Shown: in pieces, positions 32,940 to 44,700 of the stretch
Layout: every line of letters begins with the position of its first letter
How positions within the stretch are numbered: position 1 is the first letter of the stretch
Assembly (NCBI RefSeq): GCF_016920785.2
Contig: NW_024609881.1
Coordinates: 47,896,710-47,960,709, forward strand
Reading direction: 5' to 3'
Length of the DNA: 64,000 nt
Source: Ixodes scapularis
Taxonomy: Eukaryota > Arthropoda > Arachnida > Ixodida > Ixodidae
Notes under the pieces: generated by a model
What the model was told of the DNA's origin: nothing
The model's database searches: none
Seen by the model: the letters and a program-made list of their open reading frames with translations, nothing else
Translations under genes and position numbers: made by a program

Positions 32940-34440
32940 TTTTATTGTAGTTAAGAGATTCATTCATTCGGCCTCCCCTTGCTTGGCCGTCGTCCTGTTG
33001 TTCAGGTGTTGCCCTCTGGTTCGGTAGTTTCCTCCTGGTCCAGTTTTTCCTCTGCAGCTTTCCTAGGAGCATCAATATAGGTTAAATTATCACATGACCT
33101 ATATAAGTCACATGACCTATATTTAGCTTGCAATAAGGAACAATGACGTTTCCCCTTAATAAACCAGGAGTTTCTTTATTTATAAATCAAGTCTTCGATG
33201 TGCAGCAAAAGGCGGCCAAAGCCACCCGACAAGGCTTTGCAGGCGGCATTTCGGACTGGTCAGAAATATGGATCAACTAAAATTCTATTTTGCTCGAAGG
33301 AGAGCATTCGGCAATATTGCAGTACGTCCATAATCGACGGGCAAATTCTGGTAGAAGATAATTAGGAGCATGTATTTTTACGTTGCAAAGAAAAAAGGAA
33401 CTGTGACCATATTGACTAAGTCCGATGCTCACGATACTTAACGACTAGGTGTTAGGGCAGTTAATATGCTGTAACTATACAGATACTGCATAGTTGCAGC
33501 GTTTATAACATAGTTATACATTCTGCATAATTAAAGAGGTTTGAGAGAGACGTTTCTGGGTGTTCCTGGGTGTTTTTTTCCAGCAAAAGTTTATCTCCAG
33601 CTCCAAAGTGGCATTGAGTTATACAAAAACATGTTTCCAAAGTACTGCGTCTTTCCGAGAAAAGAGAATAGTGTTTTGCTCACCGCAAAAGTGAACTACC
33701 TTTTTCGCACTAGCACTTGATTACATTGCGTCAACTTTCGTGCCCTTTCGCGACTTTCGAACTGACAGCTCGAAAAATTCTCTTCTGTAAAGTTTCATTC
33801 GTGCAGGCTCCTACACTGTACTGACCATGAAGGTAAAGGTGTCTCGGCATATTTATAACTACGAATTTGCCGATTTGAAATGCAGCAAGCACCAAGAAAA
33901 GAAACAAAGTGTCCTTACCTTGAGTCGATAACCGTTTGCTATCCATCCTTCACGCTCCGACGAAGTGGCAGGCCCAATGAACTATTGATCACCGCACTAT
34001 TCAGCACTCGCAGCAGTAAAACAAAATAACTTCCTTGAATATCTGCTGTAACCATGCCACAGATGCCGTGCCTGCCAACGTGCCATGTGCGTACGCGCTC
34101 CTTCCCGGACGCCATCTTTGTCGCCCAGTGTGTACAGACGTTTCCGAGGATTCCCGCCAATTTTAGCAAAACTAAAAAAAGCAAAAAAAAAAACCCAGAT
34201 ATTTACAACATAAAATGATAAAAAAAAAAATTCTGACATATTCAGTTTCCATGCGGAAGTTTTTCTCATTTTGATATTTAAAAAAAAAGTACTTTGTGCA
34301 AGTGCTATGATTCCGATTGTACCAATATTTTAATTGTAACTGGGCTGAAAAAAACAAAATATGTACAATTTTTCCTCCATACGAGTTTCATAAAAAAATC
34401 ACACAATTTAAAGTAATGGCGCATTTAGAAGCCTATTTAC
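32940..34440. other. Non-repetitive interior of copy B
   Basis: No gene or element end identified. It is AT-rich with A-runs near 34187 and 34220, and only short ORFs. Confidence 0.35.
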
Positions 34441-35349
34441 ACATGTTCAGTGCAAAAAAAAACGATGAGAAAAAGGTGTAGCTACTTGAACCAGTTGAAA
34501 GTGGGAATTGGTAAAGTGGGACCACTTGTGAAACCACTTTAAATTTTCATTTGGGTTAAAATAACCAATGAAAGACATCTGAAGATAGAATTGTGTATCG
34601 GGTGTCAATTGAAAAGTACAGTTGTGATAATCAACTGGACATTTTCGTCCCAATTGGCATAACAATTGTACATCCTAATGCCAGTTGGATTCAACTAGTT
34701 ATTTTGGTGCCAACTGAGCTTGCAATTGCCACCAATTGGCACACCCAGTTGTTTACTTAATGCCAAGTGGATCCAACGAGTTACAATTGGCATCAGTTGA
34801 ACTTCCAATTGGAACCAACTGGCACAACCAATTGTTTACTTACTGCCAATCGGATCCAACTAGTTACAATTGGCATATCAACTGAACTTCCAATTGAAAC
34901 CAACTGACACAACCAATTGTTTGCATTTTGACAATTGGATCCAACTAGTTACAATTGGCATCAATTGAATTTCCAATTGGAACCAGTTGGAAACAACTGG
35001 TACCAATTGAAATTCCAATGGTTCTCAATGGTTATTTTTATCTGGGACCCCCTGACGTCGCACGACCCCCCGAGGTCACATGACCCCACCCTGAGGTCAC
35101 GCGACCCCACCTTAAGGTCACGTGACCTCCTCCGGTCAGATGAGCCCCCCGACGTCACACGACCCCCCTGAGGTCACGTGATCCCCTTCAGGTGACATGC
35201 CCCCTGATGTCAGGCAACCCCCCCTGAGGTCACGTGACCTCAAGGATGCAGGCAAGCTCGTGAATATTTATCATGTTGGATTAACCGGAGAAGTTTGAGA
35301 CGCCGCCCTGTCTATTTTTTGTGTCTTCTACGTTTTGATGTTTCTTACC

Positions 35350-35550
35350 TTAACCCCTATTGGGACCTGTTGACTCCCAACTGGAACCAGTTGACTCCCA
35401 ACTGGGACCATTTGACCTCCAACTGGGACCATTTGACCCCCAACTGGGACCATTTGACCCCCAACTGGTCCCAGTTGACCCCCAACTGGGACCAGTTGAC
35501 TCCCAACTGGAACCAGTTGAAACAAGTTAGATTTTTAACTGGTCCCAGTT
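35350..35550. repeat. 20-21-bp minisatellite CCCAACTGGGACCA
   Basis: About nine units of CCCAACTGG(G/A)ACCA(G/T)TTGAC. The unit is nearly self-complementary, pairing CCAACTGG with CCAGTTGG. It forms the right core of copy B. Confidence 0.85.
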
Positions 35551-35789
35551 AGACATTTTCACCTGGGGAGTCACCTATCCCTTAGTACCCTTCCATCCTC
35601 CTCCTCAAGAGCTGCACTCTAATCCAGCGTTACAGGGAATTGTAAACGGCTTTCTTTTTTTTTAGGTCTACCAACACGTTCTTTATGCTCTAATTCTACA
35701 GATTGCTTTGTTTTTCGGTTATCAGGTGCACTGATAGCACAGCCATTTGAATTTCAAAATATACGCTTGATATCAATAGCCTGTTCGAT

Positions 35790-35920
35790 TTACCTGCGCC
35801 TTCCGCACCGGTGCAGAAAAGTGTGGCGCGGTGTACATTCGCCCTTATCGCAATACACCTACCGGAAGTGCGCCGCCATGCGCTGTTCTGGATTGGTGCA
35901 GGAGGTGTAGGTAAATCAAA
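35790..35920. mobile_element. Small MITE with GATTTACCT inverted ends
   Basis: GATTTACCTGCGCCTTCCGC at 35788 is inverted at GGTGCAGGAGGTGTAGGTAA near 35897-35916. About 130 bases, no coding sequence. The target duplication is not clear. Confidence 0.5.
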
Positions 35921-36435
35921 AGGGCGCACCGACACTGGCATTTTAGCCTCGGGCCTGACTGGGATGTTTTGAAAAAGAAGGCAGTCGGATCGATTCGCAA
36001 TTAGCCTAATTTACTTTTATACGGTTTTGATTCATGATGCCTGTTTCAACAACATTGTGCATGTACGACTGATTGTGGAAGGTAATGTTATTCATCCAAC
36101 CAATCTCTGGAAAAGCTGGCAAGTTATAGAAAGTCAGATAAAGTACTCTAATAATCTTGGCGGCAAAGCGAACCCAAAGTTTAATATGTGCGACAAAGAT
36201 CTCTCAAATGGTGCCAAAACACTGCAATGCCAACACAAATTACATACAAACTTAATACAAGGGTTAGGTTGTCAAATATTGTTAAGACGTTTATTGGCTT
36301 CTGACTTCTATAAGTTTGATTAGACTTCTGTAGAACCGCATCTCACAGGCAATTCAATCATATGTGTTCACTATTGGAAAATTTTGGCCCAGCACTACCA
36401 CTGGTTTTTACGGGCACGGTAGCGCTCCGGGGCAC

Positions 36436-36756
36436 TACATTCTGAAAAGAGCCCGTGTGTCTGCTTTCCCGCAAAACGCTTGGAGAGCCAATCAATGCAG
36501 CTTGAGGAGGCATGCAGCTCGGCGCATGATAATGCTGAAATATATGTTTAGACCAGAAAACGAAGACTACGATGTAGCATTAAGCAATGCAAGTGTGACG
36601 ATTTGCGTTTCTTAATGCTACATCGCAGACTTCATTTTTTGGTCCAAACTTATGTTTAGGCATTGTCATTCGCTGAGCTGCCTCCGCAAGTTGCAGTGAC
36701 TGGCTCTCCGAGTGTTCTGCAGAAAAGTAGACGCACGGGCTTTTTTTAGAGTGTAC
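36436..36756. mobile_element. Foldback MITE family F, copy 1
   Basis: The ends are ACATTCTGAAAAGAGCCCGT and the inverse of ACGGGCTTTTTTTAGAGTGT. The halves are long imperfect inverted repeats (GGAGAGCCAATC... and ...GGCTCTCCGAGTG; ATGTTTAGACCAGAAAACGA and its inverse). Related copies lie at 39384-39665, 43192-43470 and 62165-62425. Confidence 0.7.
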
Positions 36757-36879
36757 CTTGCCCGTATGCTTGCAAGTGTAGCGCGAGCCCAAAGTAGTGC
36801 AGTGGCGAATCATGGAAGAGGTATGCTTAAATTCTATGTCACAGAGTTTTAGCATACCGCGTCCGTGATCCGCCGCCGC

Positions 36880-37420
36880 GCTACCGTGAGCTCATACTAG
36901 ACCTCAAAGCACGCTCTTAAGCGCGAGCACGGATCCCACGAATTGCGGCATGCCAAAAATTTCTACTATTTGGAACATGAAAGATCTCACGCGTTTTTAT
37001 TATAGCAAAATAATTGTTTTTTTTTATTTCTTCGATACCCTTTACTAAGAGTTTTTCCAGAGCTATATTTTGTATTACCCTACGATGAACTTCAAGCCAA
37101 AGCTACTGACCAGCAGGTCCAATGACAATATACTTTGAAACCACGTAGTATATCGCTTGGACGTGAGGATCGAATCAAAGCGATACACCACATATTTTTA
37201 TTTGCTCGCGATATGACCTCACGGCCCGTAACTTTGGCTCGTAGTCTATCATAGGCTGGACCAAAGTATAGCAATGTGTGCTACGTTAACTTGAAAATTT
37301 TAAGAAATTTTGGTGTTCTGCAGTCGGACAACTGCAGAACAGCAAAATTGTATTTTATGACTCAGTAAGCTTTGCATTCTGAAAAGTCCCCCAACAAAAT
37401 GTTTTTCTATCTTCCTTCAA
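36880..37420. other. Noncoding stretch before the first DUF4806 exon
   Basis: Nothing recognised apart from a short inverted repeat around the CTGCAGAACA/GTTCTGCAG motif (37315-37345). Confidence 0.35.
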
Positions 37421-37421
37421 G

Positions 37422-37628
37422 AAGGTTTTTCAAAAACGAACTACTGCAACTACTGCACGAAGAGGTGGGAGTCCTTCGCCAAGAAATCATCCGTCTGAGA
37501 GAGGTTCATGCTGCAGCCCCTGCCGCTTTTCCACCCCTCCTGTGCTACCCAAACTGCCGATGGAGAGAGCAGAGGATTTTCCAGCCCTGGGGGCGTTTCT
37601 GGCAGACGAAAGCAATTTCGGATACATG
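37422..37628 (+). CDS. DUF4806-type gene, exon with coiled coil and domain start
   Basis: The acceptor is TTCCTTCAAG (to 37421) and the donor GTTGGT (37629). The first half is open as a leucine-rich coiled coil (ELLQLLHEEVGVLRQEIIRL). The last part, in another frame, reads LPKLPMERAEDFPALGAFLA followed by DESNFGYM and joins in phase to the next exon. This is the beginning of a DUF4806-like domain, found in arthropod proteins of unknown function and often linked to mobile or nuclear proteins. The change of frame at about 37530-37560 means a real frameshift, an assembly error, or that only one of the two frames is coding. That makes the gene's functionality uncertain. Confidence 0.5.
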
Positions 37629-38400
37629 GTTGGTTTACAGTTTTTTTATAATGAATGATTCCTTCCAAAAGAAAGAAAATCAATTAAGGTTGAGTCATTT
37701 TCAAACCAATCATTTCGATTGTTTTAAACCTAAGCAAATTGAGAAAATTCTATATTAGTAAGGCTGAATTAAAACAAAAAGTCATCTTATGAATATACCA
37801 AGTGTGTTTTTTTGAGTCAGTTAAATTTTTTAGAAAAAACGGGAGTGCGTTTTACGAAGAGACTCTTTTCACTCCATGTTTATCGGGCTCGGCGGACATT
37901 AGGTAGTAATTTAATCGTCACCATCAAGCGACTAATTAACAAAAATGTGCTAAATATGTTTTAATTTTAATTTTTATGGCCCATGTTGCAATTACAATTT
38001 GAAATCAGCTACCACAGAAGGCTAAAGGACTCAGTTGAAATAAAAGCAACCTGCTTTAAGATATTTATCGTCAAATTTGCCCTCTCAGCGAAAAATTCTC
38101 AACTGGACTCAATGTTTGCGTCCATGCAGTTACAGCTGTTACAGCATTGCAGCTGTGTACCCGACAACCGTCATCCCCCCCCACGAACGTCACATGAAGA
38201 TAACTAAAGAAATGGACCTATTTCTAAATTACCCAAGCATCAGGGAGAATGCAGGGAATGGTGTTTTACGCGACACACGTGTCGGCGTCTGCACCAGTAA
38301 TTGTTCTAAAGCAAAAGCCTAAAACAAATGGCATCTTGCACGTGCGTTCGTCAATGCTTTATTATGAAGAATGGATAGTTGGGCGAGTTGGTGGGAATTC
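37629..38400. other. Intron sequence, no feature seen
   Basis: AT-rich sequence between the first and second exons of the DUF4806-type gene. Nothing recognisable apart from ordinary A/T runs. Confidence 0.35.
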
Positions 38401-38402
38401 AT

Positions 38403-38563
38403 CCGCGAACAACAGACGTGGACGAAGGCGCAGACGGGGGGTGAACTGCAAAAGATGGATGGTCGTTTTCCTGTGTTTTCTTATTAAAATAATTCAGTTG
38501 ACAGTCAGCGCTTGTCCCGTGTGTTTCTTCTTCGTCCACGTCTGTTGTTCGCGCTGTGTCCCA
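38403..38563. repeat. 160-bp foldback with 23-bp arms
   Basis: GCGAACAACAGACGTGGACG plus AAG, beginning near 38404, is inverted at CTTCGTCCACGTCTGTTGTT plus CGC near 38538-38560. The interior is unrelated sequence. It is probably a small MITE or a foldback insertion in the intron. Confidence 0.75.
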
Positions 38564-38927
38564 AGATGCTTTTCTTTGGTTATTTACTTCGAATCGCTTA
38601 TACGGGAAAGGCGTGCACTTGCGGTGTGTGGAACACCATTTCCGGCATCCTCCTTGATGCTTGGATAATTTAGAAATATGTCTTTGATTCAAAAATTCTA
38701 TCGTAGTTAGCACGCATCCGGTTGATATCTCGGATATTAGCACAGGTGGTTGCATTTTCGCATGGTCTAGAGTCTCGGAACTGCTTTGGTACGCCGTAAA
38801 GGACATTTTTTATTTTTGCCGCATATTTATTGTTTTACTTCTTTCAATCTTGAGACAACCCTCTATTCTACGGTGCCACTTGCAACCTCGAGCTTCAATT
38901 TCATCAAGGAAGCTTACCTTGAGTAAC

Positions 38928-39354
38928 TTAAAGGGATGGTGAACCGAAATTTGGATTTCAGAAAAACAATGCAGGAGATGTAGGCGAGACGCTACAGTCC
39001 CTACAACAGTCCTCGTAAGGCGATATCTCGAATGGACGGCCATATTTTTGGAAAAAGAGGTCGAGATTGAACCAGGCCCACCAGGCACGTGACGGTCCCA
39101 GATATCTCGTTTCCTCCTCTCTTCACTTTGCCCCCTCAAGGCGACGAGGCGGAGAGGATGCAAGGCCGTTCTCTCTCCTTCTCGGAGAAACATGACGTAA
39201 ACATATCTGTCAAATGTGCCTTCTTTTCTTGAAAAATATGGTCATCCGTTCGAGATATCACTGTATGAGTGATGTCTTGGTATTTGTAGCATCCCGTTGT
39301 ACGCTTTCGCCACGTGTTTTGTGGAATCCAAATTTTGGTTCAGCATCCCTTTAA
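38928..39354. mobile_element. MITE with TTAAAGGGATG inverted ends
   Basis: TTAAAGGGATGGTGAACCGA at the left is matched by the inverse of TTGGTTCAGCATCCCTTTAA at the right, and the repeat continues into AATTTGGATT. It is 427 bases and noncoding. It lies in the intron between the first two DUF4806-gene exons. Confidence 0.75.
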
Positions 39355-39383
39355 CACGGCGACCGAAAACAAAAAGGATTGCA

Positions 39384-39665
39384 TGTGCACTCTAAAAGTT
39401 CCCGTGTGTTCTCTTTCCCATCGCACATTTAATAGCCAATCACAACAATCTGTGGAGCGAGCTCAGTGAATCATGGCGTCGAACAGGTGTTTAGGCCTAA
39501 AATAAGGTCGGCGCTGGGACACCGAGCAACATGAAACGTCACGCTCAGTGTCCTTACGAAGACTTCATTTTTGGCCTGAACACATGTTTGTCCCCTTTAT
39601 TCACCGAGCATGTCCCGCTGATTGCTGTGATTGGCTATAAAATGTTTCATGGGAAAGGAAATCAC
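39384..39665. mobile_element. Foldback MITE family F, copy 2
   Basis: Diverged copy. The left end TGCACTCTAAAAGTTCCCGT is recognisable; the right TIR is degraded. Inner inverted blocks (AATAGCCAATCACA and TGTGATTGGCTAT; GGACACCGAGCA...CTCAGTGTCC) still pair. Confidence 0.6.
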
Positions 39666-39962
39666 TTCAATGTTCAGAATGGAACTATGGCGACATGAGA
39701 ATGTATATGCGGTTTATCTTTTTTGGCGGTTGGAAATCATTTTCCCGCAAACTCAAGTGTTTCTTTTCTTTTTCTTTGCGTTTGATTTTGTATATTGTTG
39801 CCACAATCTCTGACACGTTGGCATGTAATCCCAGTTTTGGTAAACACTACATTTTATATAACGCGTACGTTTTGCTATCTGAGCACCCCTGTTCTCATTT
39901 GTGTCCCGTGACCTATATTTTGCATTCTTCAAAAAATCTTTTCATGACACTTCTACTTGCAG

Positions 39963-40122
39963 GTCTCCCACCTCAGGAGTTTTGACGGGTCAACGCTTGG
40001 AAAGAAGGCAAACGGAATGATGAGCAGTTTGTTCACTTTAGAGTTAGCCGTAACCTACACCTACAAGCAATCAACGGGCAAGCTTGTCTTCGAAGGGACG
40101 GCAGCCGAGAAGGCCGTTCGTC
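39963..40122 (+). CDS. DUF4806-type gene, core-domain exon
   Basis: The acceptor is CTACTTGCAG and the donor GTAAGT (40123). Its 160 bp read VSHLRSFDGSTLGKKANGMM, then SSLFTLELAVTYTYKQSTGK and LVFEGTAAEKAVR. The pattern (a Gly-Ser turn, then a hydrophobic helix, then Y-x-x-x-x-x-G-K and an F) is the core of DUF4806. The incoming phase (0) fits the exon ending at 37628 and the outgoing phase (1) fits the exon at 41935. This agreement is the best evidence for a real spliced gene. Confidence 0.6.
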
Positions 40123-40467
40123 GTAAGTATTCCCACTAAATTCTATTGAACGCAATGAATGTTAATTTGGAGCTTAAAAGCTAATCATTATTTAGAATGC
40201 TCTTCATGCGTATCAAGCCATGAATAAAAATTAAGAAAATTGTCACATATATCTAAGGGAATAAAATTCAAGTTTCACATTTTATCACAAGTTAACGTTA
40301 GGAAGGAAAACTGTTTATTGAAGTTATGTTGCCCTAAGTACCAAAGCAAATGAGGGAAATAGATGACAAAAAAAGGCATAGTCATTAAAGTATTTAATTT
40401 TAGTAAAATCTTAAAATTCAGAACCTTTATTTTTACACTTGTTAGTGAGCGCGTTGGTAATGATGTA

Positions 40468-41330
40468 CCGTATTTATTCGAATATAGGTCGACCTTTTTT
40501 TTTTCGGAAATGTTGTCAAAAATTAAGGGTCGACCTATAATCGTGACCAAAGAATTTCGACCTAATTCGCGACCAAAATTTGAAACCCTACCGAGGGTAT
40601 GGAGCTGTCCATCACCTAGCCGGCGTTGCTGTAGAGCCGCGCGGCTTCTTGTTTCAAAAAGCTTTTGATGCACAAAAACAACCGAACAGCAGCAGCCGAC
40701 AGCCCGTGACCGCCGGCTACGGCTCTCGCGCATTTTCCTCGGGCGTCGGGTTTCGCCATCACGCCTGTAGCGTTCCCCTCGCTGGGCAAGGGGGAAGGGG
40801 AGGGAGAGGAACGCGATGCGCCATGCACTTTGCCCTCCTATGCGCTCCATTCCTCTCTCCCTCGCAGACGCACAAAAAAAAAAAAAAAAAAACTTGGAGG
40901 TACTTTAGTTTGTTTTTCTTCGGCGGGTCGCGTGTTGCTCACGGGGCTCGCTGCGTTGCTCGTGTCTTTGTATTTGGTCTTTCGTGGCTGGCCCGTCTCC
41001 ACCTTCTTTCGTTTCTTCTTGTCGTCATTTTACAACGGTGTCAGTGAGGTATTGTTGCCAATTTGCGAGGATGTCTACCAAGCTGACGAAGCTTCGGACG
41101 ACGATATGTCCGGAACTTCTGACGATGAATAAGTTTTTGACATCGCCCTGTGATTTAGCTGAGAGTGCTGTAAATAAAGGTTTTTTTCTTTTGCCCTAAC
41201 TTTCCCCTGTTCCTTAAAAAAAAAAAGAAAGATCGACCTATATTTGAATTATTTTTTTTTTATTCTCGGTGGGCTCAATAAATAGGGGTCGACCTATTTT
41301 CGTGGTCGACCTATTTTCGGGTAAATACGG
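40468..41330. mobile_element. Pogo-like TA-inserted element, copy 2
   Basis: The ends are CCGTATTTATTCGAATATAG and the inverse of GGTCGACCTATTTTCGGGTA plus AATACGG, flanked by TA (40466-40467 and 41331-41332). Subterminal GGTCGACCTAT repeats occur at both ends. It is 863 bases with only short ORFs, one of which ends in an acidic Asp-rich tail (near 41130). It belongs to the same terminal-repeat family as 24266-25477. Confidence 0.72.
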
Positions 41331-41934
41331 TAGGTTTAGAAAGAGTTATATACGTAAAAACAGGGGACAGGACAACACATCTTTTAACTTTCCACAAACA
41401 AATGATTTAATGGACGCTTCGCCTTCGGAGCTCCACTCTAGGAGAGGGAAAGTTAAAGGTAGGGGGAAGGAGAAGGAGGGGTGTCATGCTTTTGCTGCTT
41501 AATTGAACATGCTTATTTGGTTTTAATATTGTTATGTAGGGAATTATATGTTTGTTTTACTTTTTTTAGTTCCAAAGGAAAACGTCCTTCCGTTGCTAGC
41601 TATTCCAAAATAAAAATGGTAATAAAAAAAATTCTAAATTAAAATGTTCTTGTTTTATAGAATGGACATCTCCGATAGATTTAAATGTAGCGACATAGCT
41701 TTAAATGTAGACTTTAATCATAATGTCACAAAATCCGCTTACATACTTTGTTCTCAGGCTGCAATGAATACACACTCCTCGCTGGGCTAGGTTTTAAAGG
41801 TATAGAAAAGACAGTGCGTATATCCAGCAGGGTGTTTTTATTTTTAAAATGTACGATACTTCTGTCAATATCAGGCAGAATTGAAAGTGTGAGAAGAGAC
41901 GGATGTCAAAGTGGGCTTTTACACTCTTTTTCAG
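41331..41934. other. Intron sequence, no feature seen
   Basis: AT-rich sequence upstream of the third exon. Nothing recognisable. Confidence 0.35.
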
Positions 41935-42039
41935 GCGCTGCAATGGAAAGTTTCCGAGGACTTGCGTCCAAGAAATACACGTTCCACGTCGGAAACCAGT
42001 TCTGCAACGCGCACGGCAACCGAAAAAGCAGGAAGACGC
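41935..42039 (+). CDS. DUF4806-type gene, third exon
   Basis: The acceptor is CTCTTTTTCAG and the donor GTACGT (42040). With phase-1 entry it reads AAMESFRGLASKKYTFHVGN, then QFCNAHGNRKSRKT, and leaves in phase 1. It is basic, with no known motif. Length 105 bp, so the frame is kept if it is skipped. Confidence rests on phase agreement with both neighbours. Confidence 0.5.
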
Positions 42040-42119
42040 GTACGTAAAGAAAGCAATTTTCGGTTGAACATTTTTCAGATTCTGCCTTAGAATTTGCTTG
42101 TTGCCTACATCGTTAACAC

Positions 42120-42792
42120 TAGAGCACTATATAGCTCCTACGGAGCAGAGTAGCGCAATCCTTTGAACCCCAGGTTTTGCCGACAACATGGCCGACAGAG
42201 CAGCTCGGCGCGAGTCACGTGGTACACAGGGTTCCAGGAGGCGGCCCGCCCTACGGGAGAATACATGGAGATCGACACAACACTGCTGATTAAAAAATGA
42301 ACGGCGAGTTCACACTTTTCAAAACTAGTCTGTCGTGAAGTTAGTAAAGCAATAAACACTTTATCAAAGTTTTAATAATATCGGATGCGTGTGCAAATTT
42401 TGAGAAGGCAATTTCCAAGGCAATGGCGTTTGAAGCAGACGATTTTTGCTCGCAGCGGAGATGGGCTTTTCGGGTTGGCCGGAGCGGGTCACGTGAATGG
42501 TGTGATGTCGCCGTGTCGTCTGCTGCATGATGCCGCTCAGGCAATTTTTAAAAAAAAGTCAGGTCCTTGCGGGGCACAAAACTTAGCGCGAATTATACTA
42601 AAGTGTTCCATTATTATGTCAAAAACGATTGCGATTCCGTATATTCCCACAACACTGAAGAAACAACGATTTTTTCACGTTCTCCATGCATTTCTGACCG
42701 CAGTTGGAACCTCCGGGCGTTCGCCGCTAGTCGCCGAGAGGCGGCGTTCTAGATTGCGCTACTCTGCTCCGAAGGAGCTATATAGTGCTCTA
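42120..42792. mobile_element. 673-bp TIR element with 8-bp target duplication
   Basis: Terminal inverted repeats of about 41 bases start TAGAGCACTATATAGCTCCT, with a single mismatch at position 20. Exact GTTAACAC lies on both sides (42112-42119 and 42793-42800). An 8-bp duplication fits the hAT or P superfamilies. The interior shows no transposase. It lies in the intron between the third and fourth DUF4806-gene exons. Confidence 0.85.
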
Positions 42793-42926
42793 GTTAACAC
42801 TACATAAAAAGAAGAAACAAGCTTTTTGTGTAGTTCAATGCTAAATGAAACAATTACATTCAATCCAAAATGTGTGGATGGAATTTTTCTTATACATTTA
42901 GTATAAGAAAAATAAACAAAGCTTTA

Positions 42927-43112
42927 GGCCTGATTCACACAGCCAATATTTAGCCATTCCGTCGTTTGGAAACGACAGGCACGTTTTCTCGCCGGAACAT
43001 GATGACGGCGCAACATTGCAGCGAGGAACCGGCCCAAAAATTTTTTAAAATGACGGGAAAGCCAATGTTTTTAAATGACGGGGTGGCCAAACTCCTGCTG
43101 TGTGATTGAGGC
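42927..43112. mobile_element. Small MITE with GCCTGATTCACACAGC ends
   Basis: GGCCTGATTCACACAGCC at the left and GCTGTGTGATTGAGGC at the right pair as 16-base imperfect inverted repeats. The interior is GC-rich with AATTTTTT/AATGACGGG motifs. It is noncoding and intronic. Confidence 0.6.
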
Positions 43113-43191
43113 ATTATGCGTTACAAACTTGGACATCTGGATAGCCGAATTCAAGAACTCACTTAAATGCTCTTACAAGTACCTTAATTCG

Positions 43192-43470
43192 CTACTCTAA
43201 AAAAAAGCCCGAGCGTCTACTTTGCCGCACAACACTGACAGCCATTCACCGCAACTTGCGGAGGCAGCTCAGCGAATGACGATGCCGAGACATATGTTTA
43301 GACCAAAAGACGCAGTCTGAGTTGCGACATTAAGCAAAGCAAGCGTGATGTTTTGCATTGCTTAATGTCAACTCAGACTGCATTTTTTTTTTGTCTACTC
43401 GCAGTCTGTCTCCGCAAGTTGCGATGATGTTATGCGGGAAGGTAGATGGACGGGCTTTTTTTAGAGTGTA
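43192..43470. mobile_element. Foldback MITE family F, copy 3
   Basis: The ends are CTACTCTAAAAAAAAGCCCG and the inverse of CGGGCTTTTTTTAGAGTGTA. The arms pair through CCGCAACTTGCGGAGGCAG and GTCTCCGCAAGTTGCGATG, and through GCAGTCTGAGTTGCGACATT and its inverse. The halves form a hairpin spanning nearly the whole element. Confidence 0.78.
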
Positions 43471-43689
43471 CATCGAGGGGTAATGTTTTTTGCTAGGAGC
43501 CAAAATTTTTTAAGAATTCTTCAGGTGTAAACGGGCCGTAGTTCATTCCTTGTGGATTGAATGCAATTATGTGCATATAATATAAGCCGCAATTTACAAA
43601 ACAAACAAAACTGCAGCAGCAGGGAAAGCTGTATCTTCTTTATTATTACTAATAAAATTCAAGCCTACATTCACGAGCCGACGTAGCTT

Positions 43690-44366
43690 AAAGGGCCCAT
43701 GGAACGAGTTTTGGGCTAAAATGAATCAATTTATATTGGGATTTTACTAATAGCACATCGTTCAGTGGGCCAACACAAAAAAAAGGCAGAAAGTCAAAAG
43801 CCTGACTTTTGGTACGAAAATTTGAAAACACAGCGGACTATTCCATATCTCCTTCCCTTCGTGAGCTCTCTGCCTTTTCACTGTAACACATCTGCAGTCC
43901 CCGCAGTGCGTCACCGGGCCCCCACAGCGCGTCACCGGGCCCAAACACACGTCACATGAAACCGGACCTTACTTATTCCCTTCACCCCTAAGCTGACATT
44001 GTGGTGGAAGCTACGCGCTTGCCGGACCAATCAGCCACCTCCCTTTCATCACCTGGCCTCACTCTCTGCGCGTGGGTATGCGTGAGAGAGCGTGATCACG
44101 TGGCAAAAGTGTGGCTGGCCCAACGAGCACGTAGCTTCCACTGCACTGTCAGCTTCAGGGTGAACAAGATGGAGAAAGCAACTTTTGTCTGAATTTTGAG
44201 CGATGGGAGAGAATGGCTGTGTCCGGATACACACACGAGAGTCCGAGCAAGAGAAGACTCCCCCCTTTCCGTCTTCTTGAACTGTTTGGTAGAATGCGCG
44301 ATTTATGAGTTGAGGAGGAAAGCTAAACAGGAAAAAGTTGGAAAAGCGTTTCATGACCCCTTTAAT
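43690..44366. mobile_element. Probable TTAAAGGG-ended nonautonomous element
   Basis: TTAAAGGGCCCATGGAACG at the left and the inverse of CGTTTCATGACCCCTTTAA at the right form imperfect inverted ends. The GAGCACGTAGCTTCCACTGC / GGGTGAACA(A)GATGG segment (44125-44175) recurs near 58130-58175. Noncoding. Confidence 0.5.
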
Positions 44367-44700
44367 GCACACAATGATGTACCTCCAAGTTTTATAGTTG
44401 TGGGCTTCAGCAGTTGTTTATTCCACCTGCGAAGTTACAGCGGTGTTTGTGGCATTTGCCCTAAATTGCCAATAATCACTAGACTTGGTTCTGTACGTTG
44501 ACATAATATAAGAGAAAAAAGTCTACTAGAGACCATTTTATTCTCCAGTGGAGCATAAAGAATGAGTGTAAATTCGTGATTCATTTTACAGGCAAGCACA
44601 ATACCCGTGTTGATTTGATTGGTTTACACTGATAGCCGATATTGCACCAGTTTTTTTTTTTTCATTTTAATTTCAACTATTGTTTTGTTTGCTTTTTCAG

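Larger units (their letters stand above)
32455..35660 (+). mobile_element. Palindromic-core repeat element, copy B, expanded
   Basis: The left end (GGAGCGCAGCTGTTAGGGG, then GGCTTGAGCGGCGT) and the right end (CCTCAAGAGCTGCACTC, then CAGCGTTACAGGG) match copy A. Successive cores are GTCACGTGAC-type repeats (32517-32628), CCAATTGG-type repeats (32640-32895), a non-repetitive stretch (32940-34440), again CAATTGG/CAACTGG repeats (34480-35030), GTCACGTGAC-type repeats (35055-35240) and a 20-21-bp CCCAACTGGGACCA-type minisatellite (35350-35550). The non-repetitive middle has no recognisable gene and may be a later insertion. Nonautonomous. Confidence 0.6.

Noticed and set aside
43690..44366. Protein-coding gene from the ORFs at 44049-44501
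   Set aside because: ORFs overlap on both strands within a repeat whose segment recurs near 58.1 kb.
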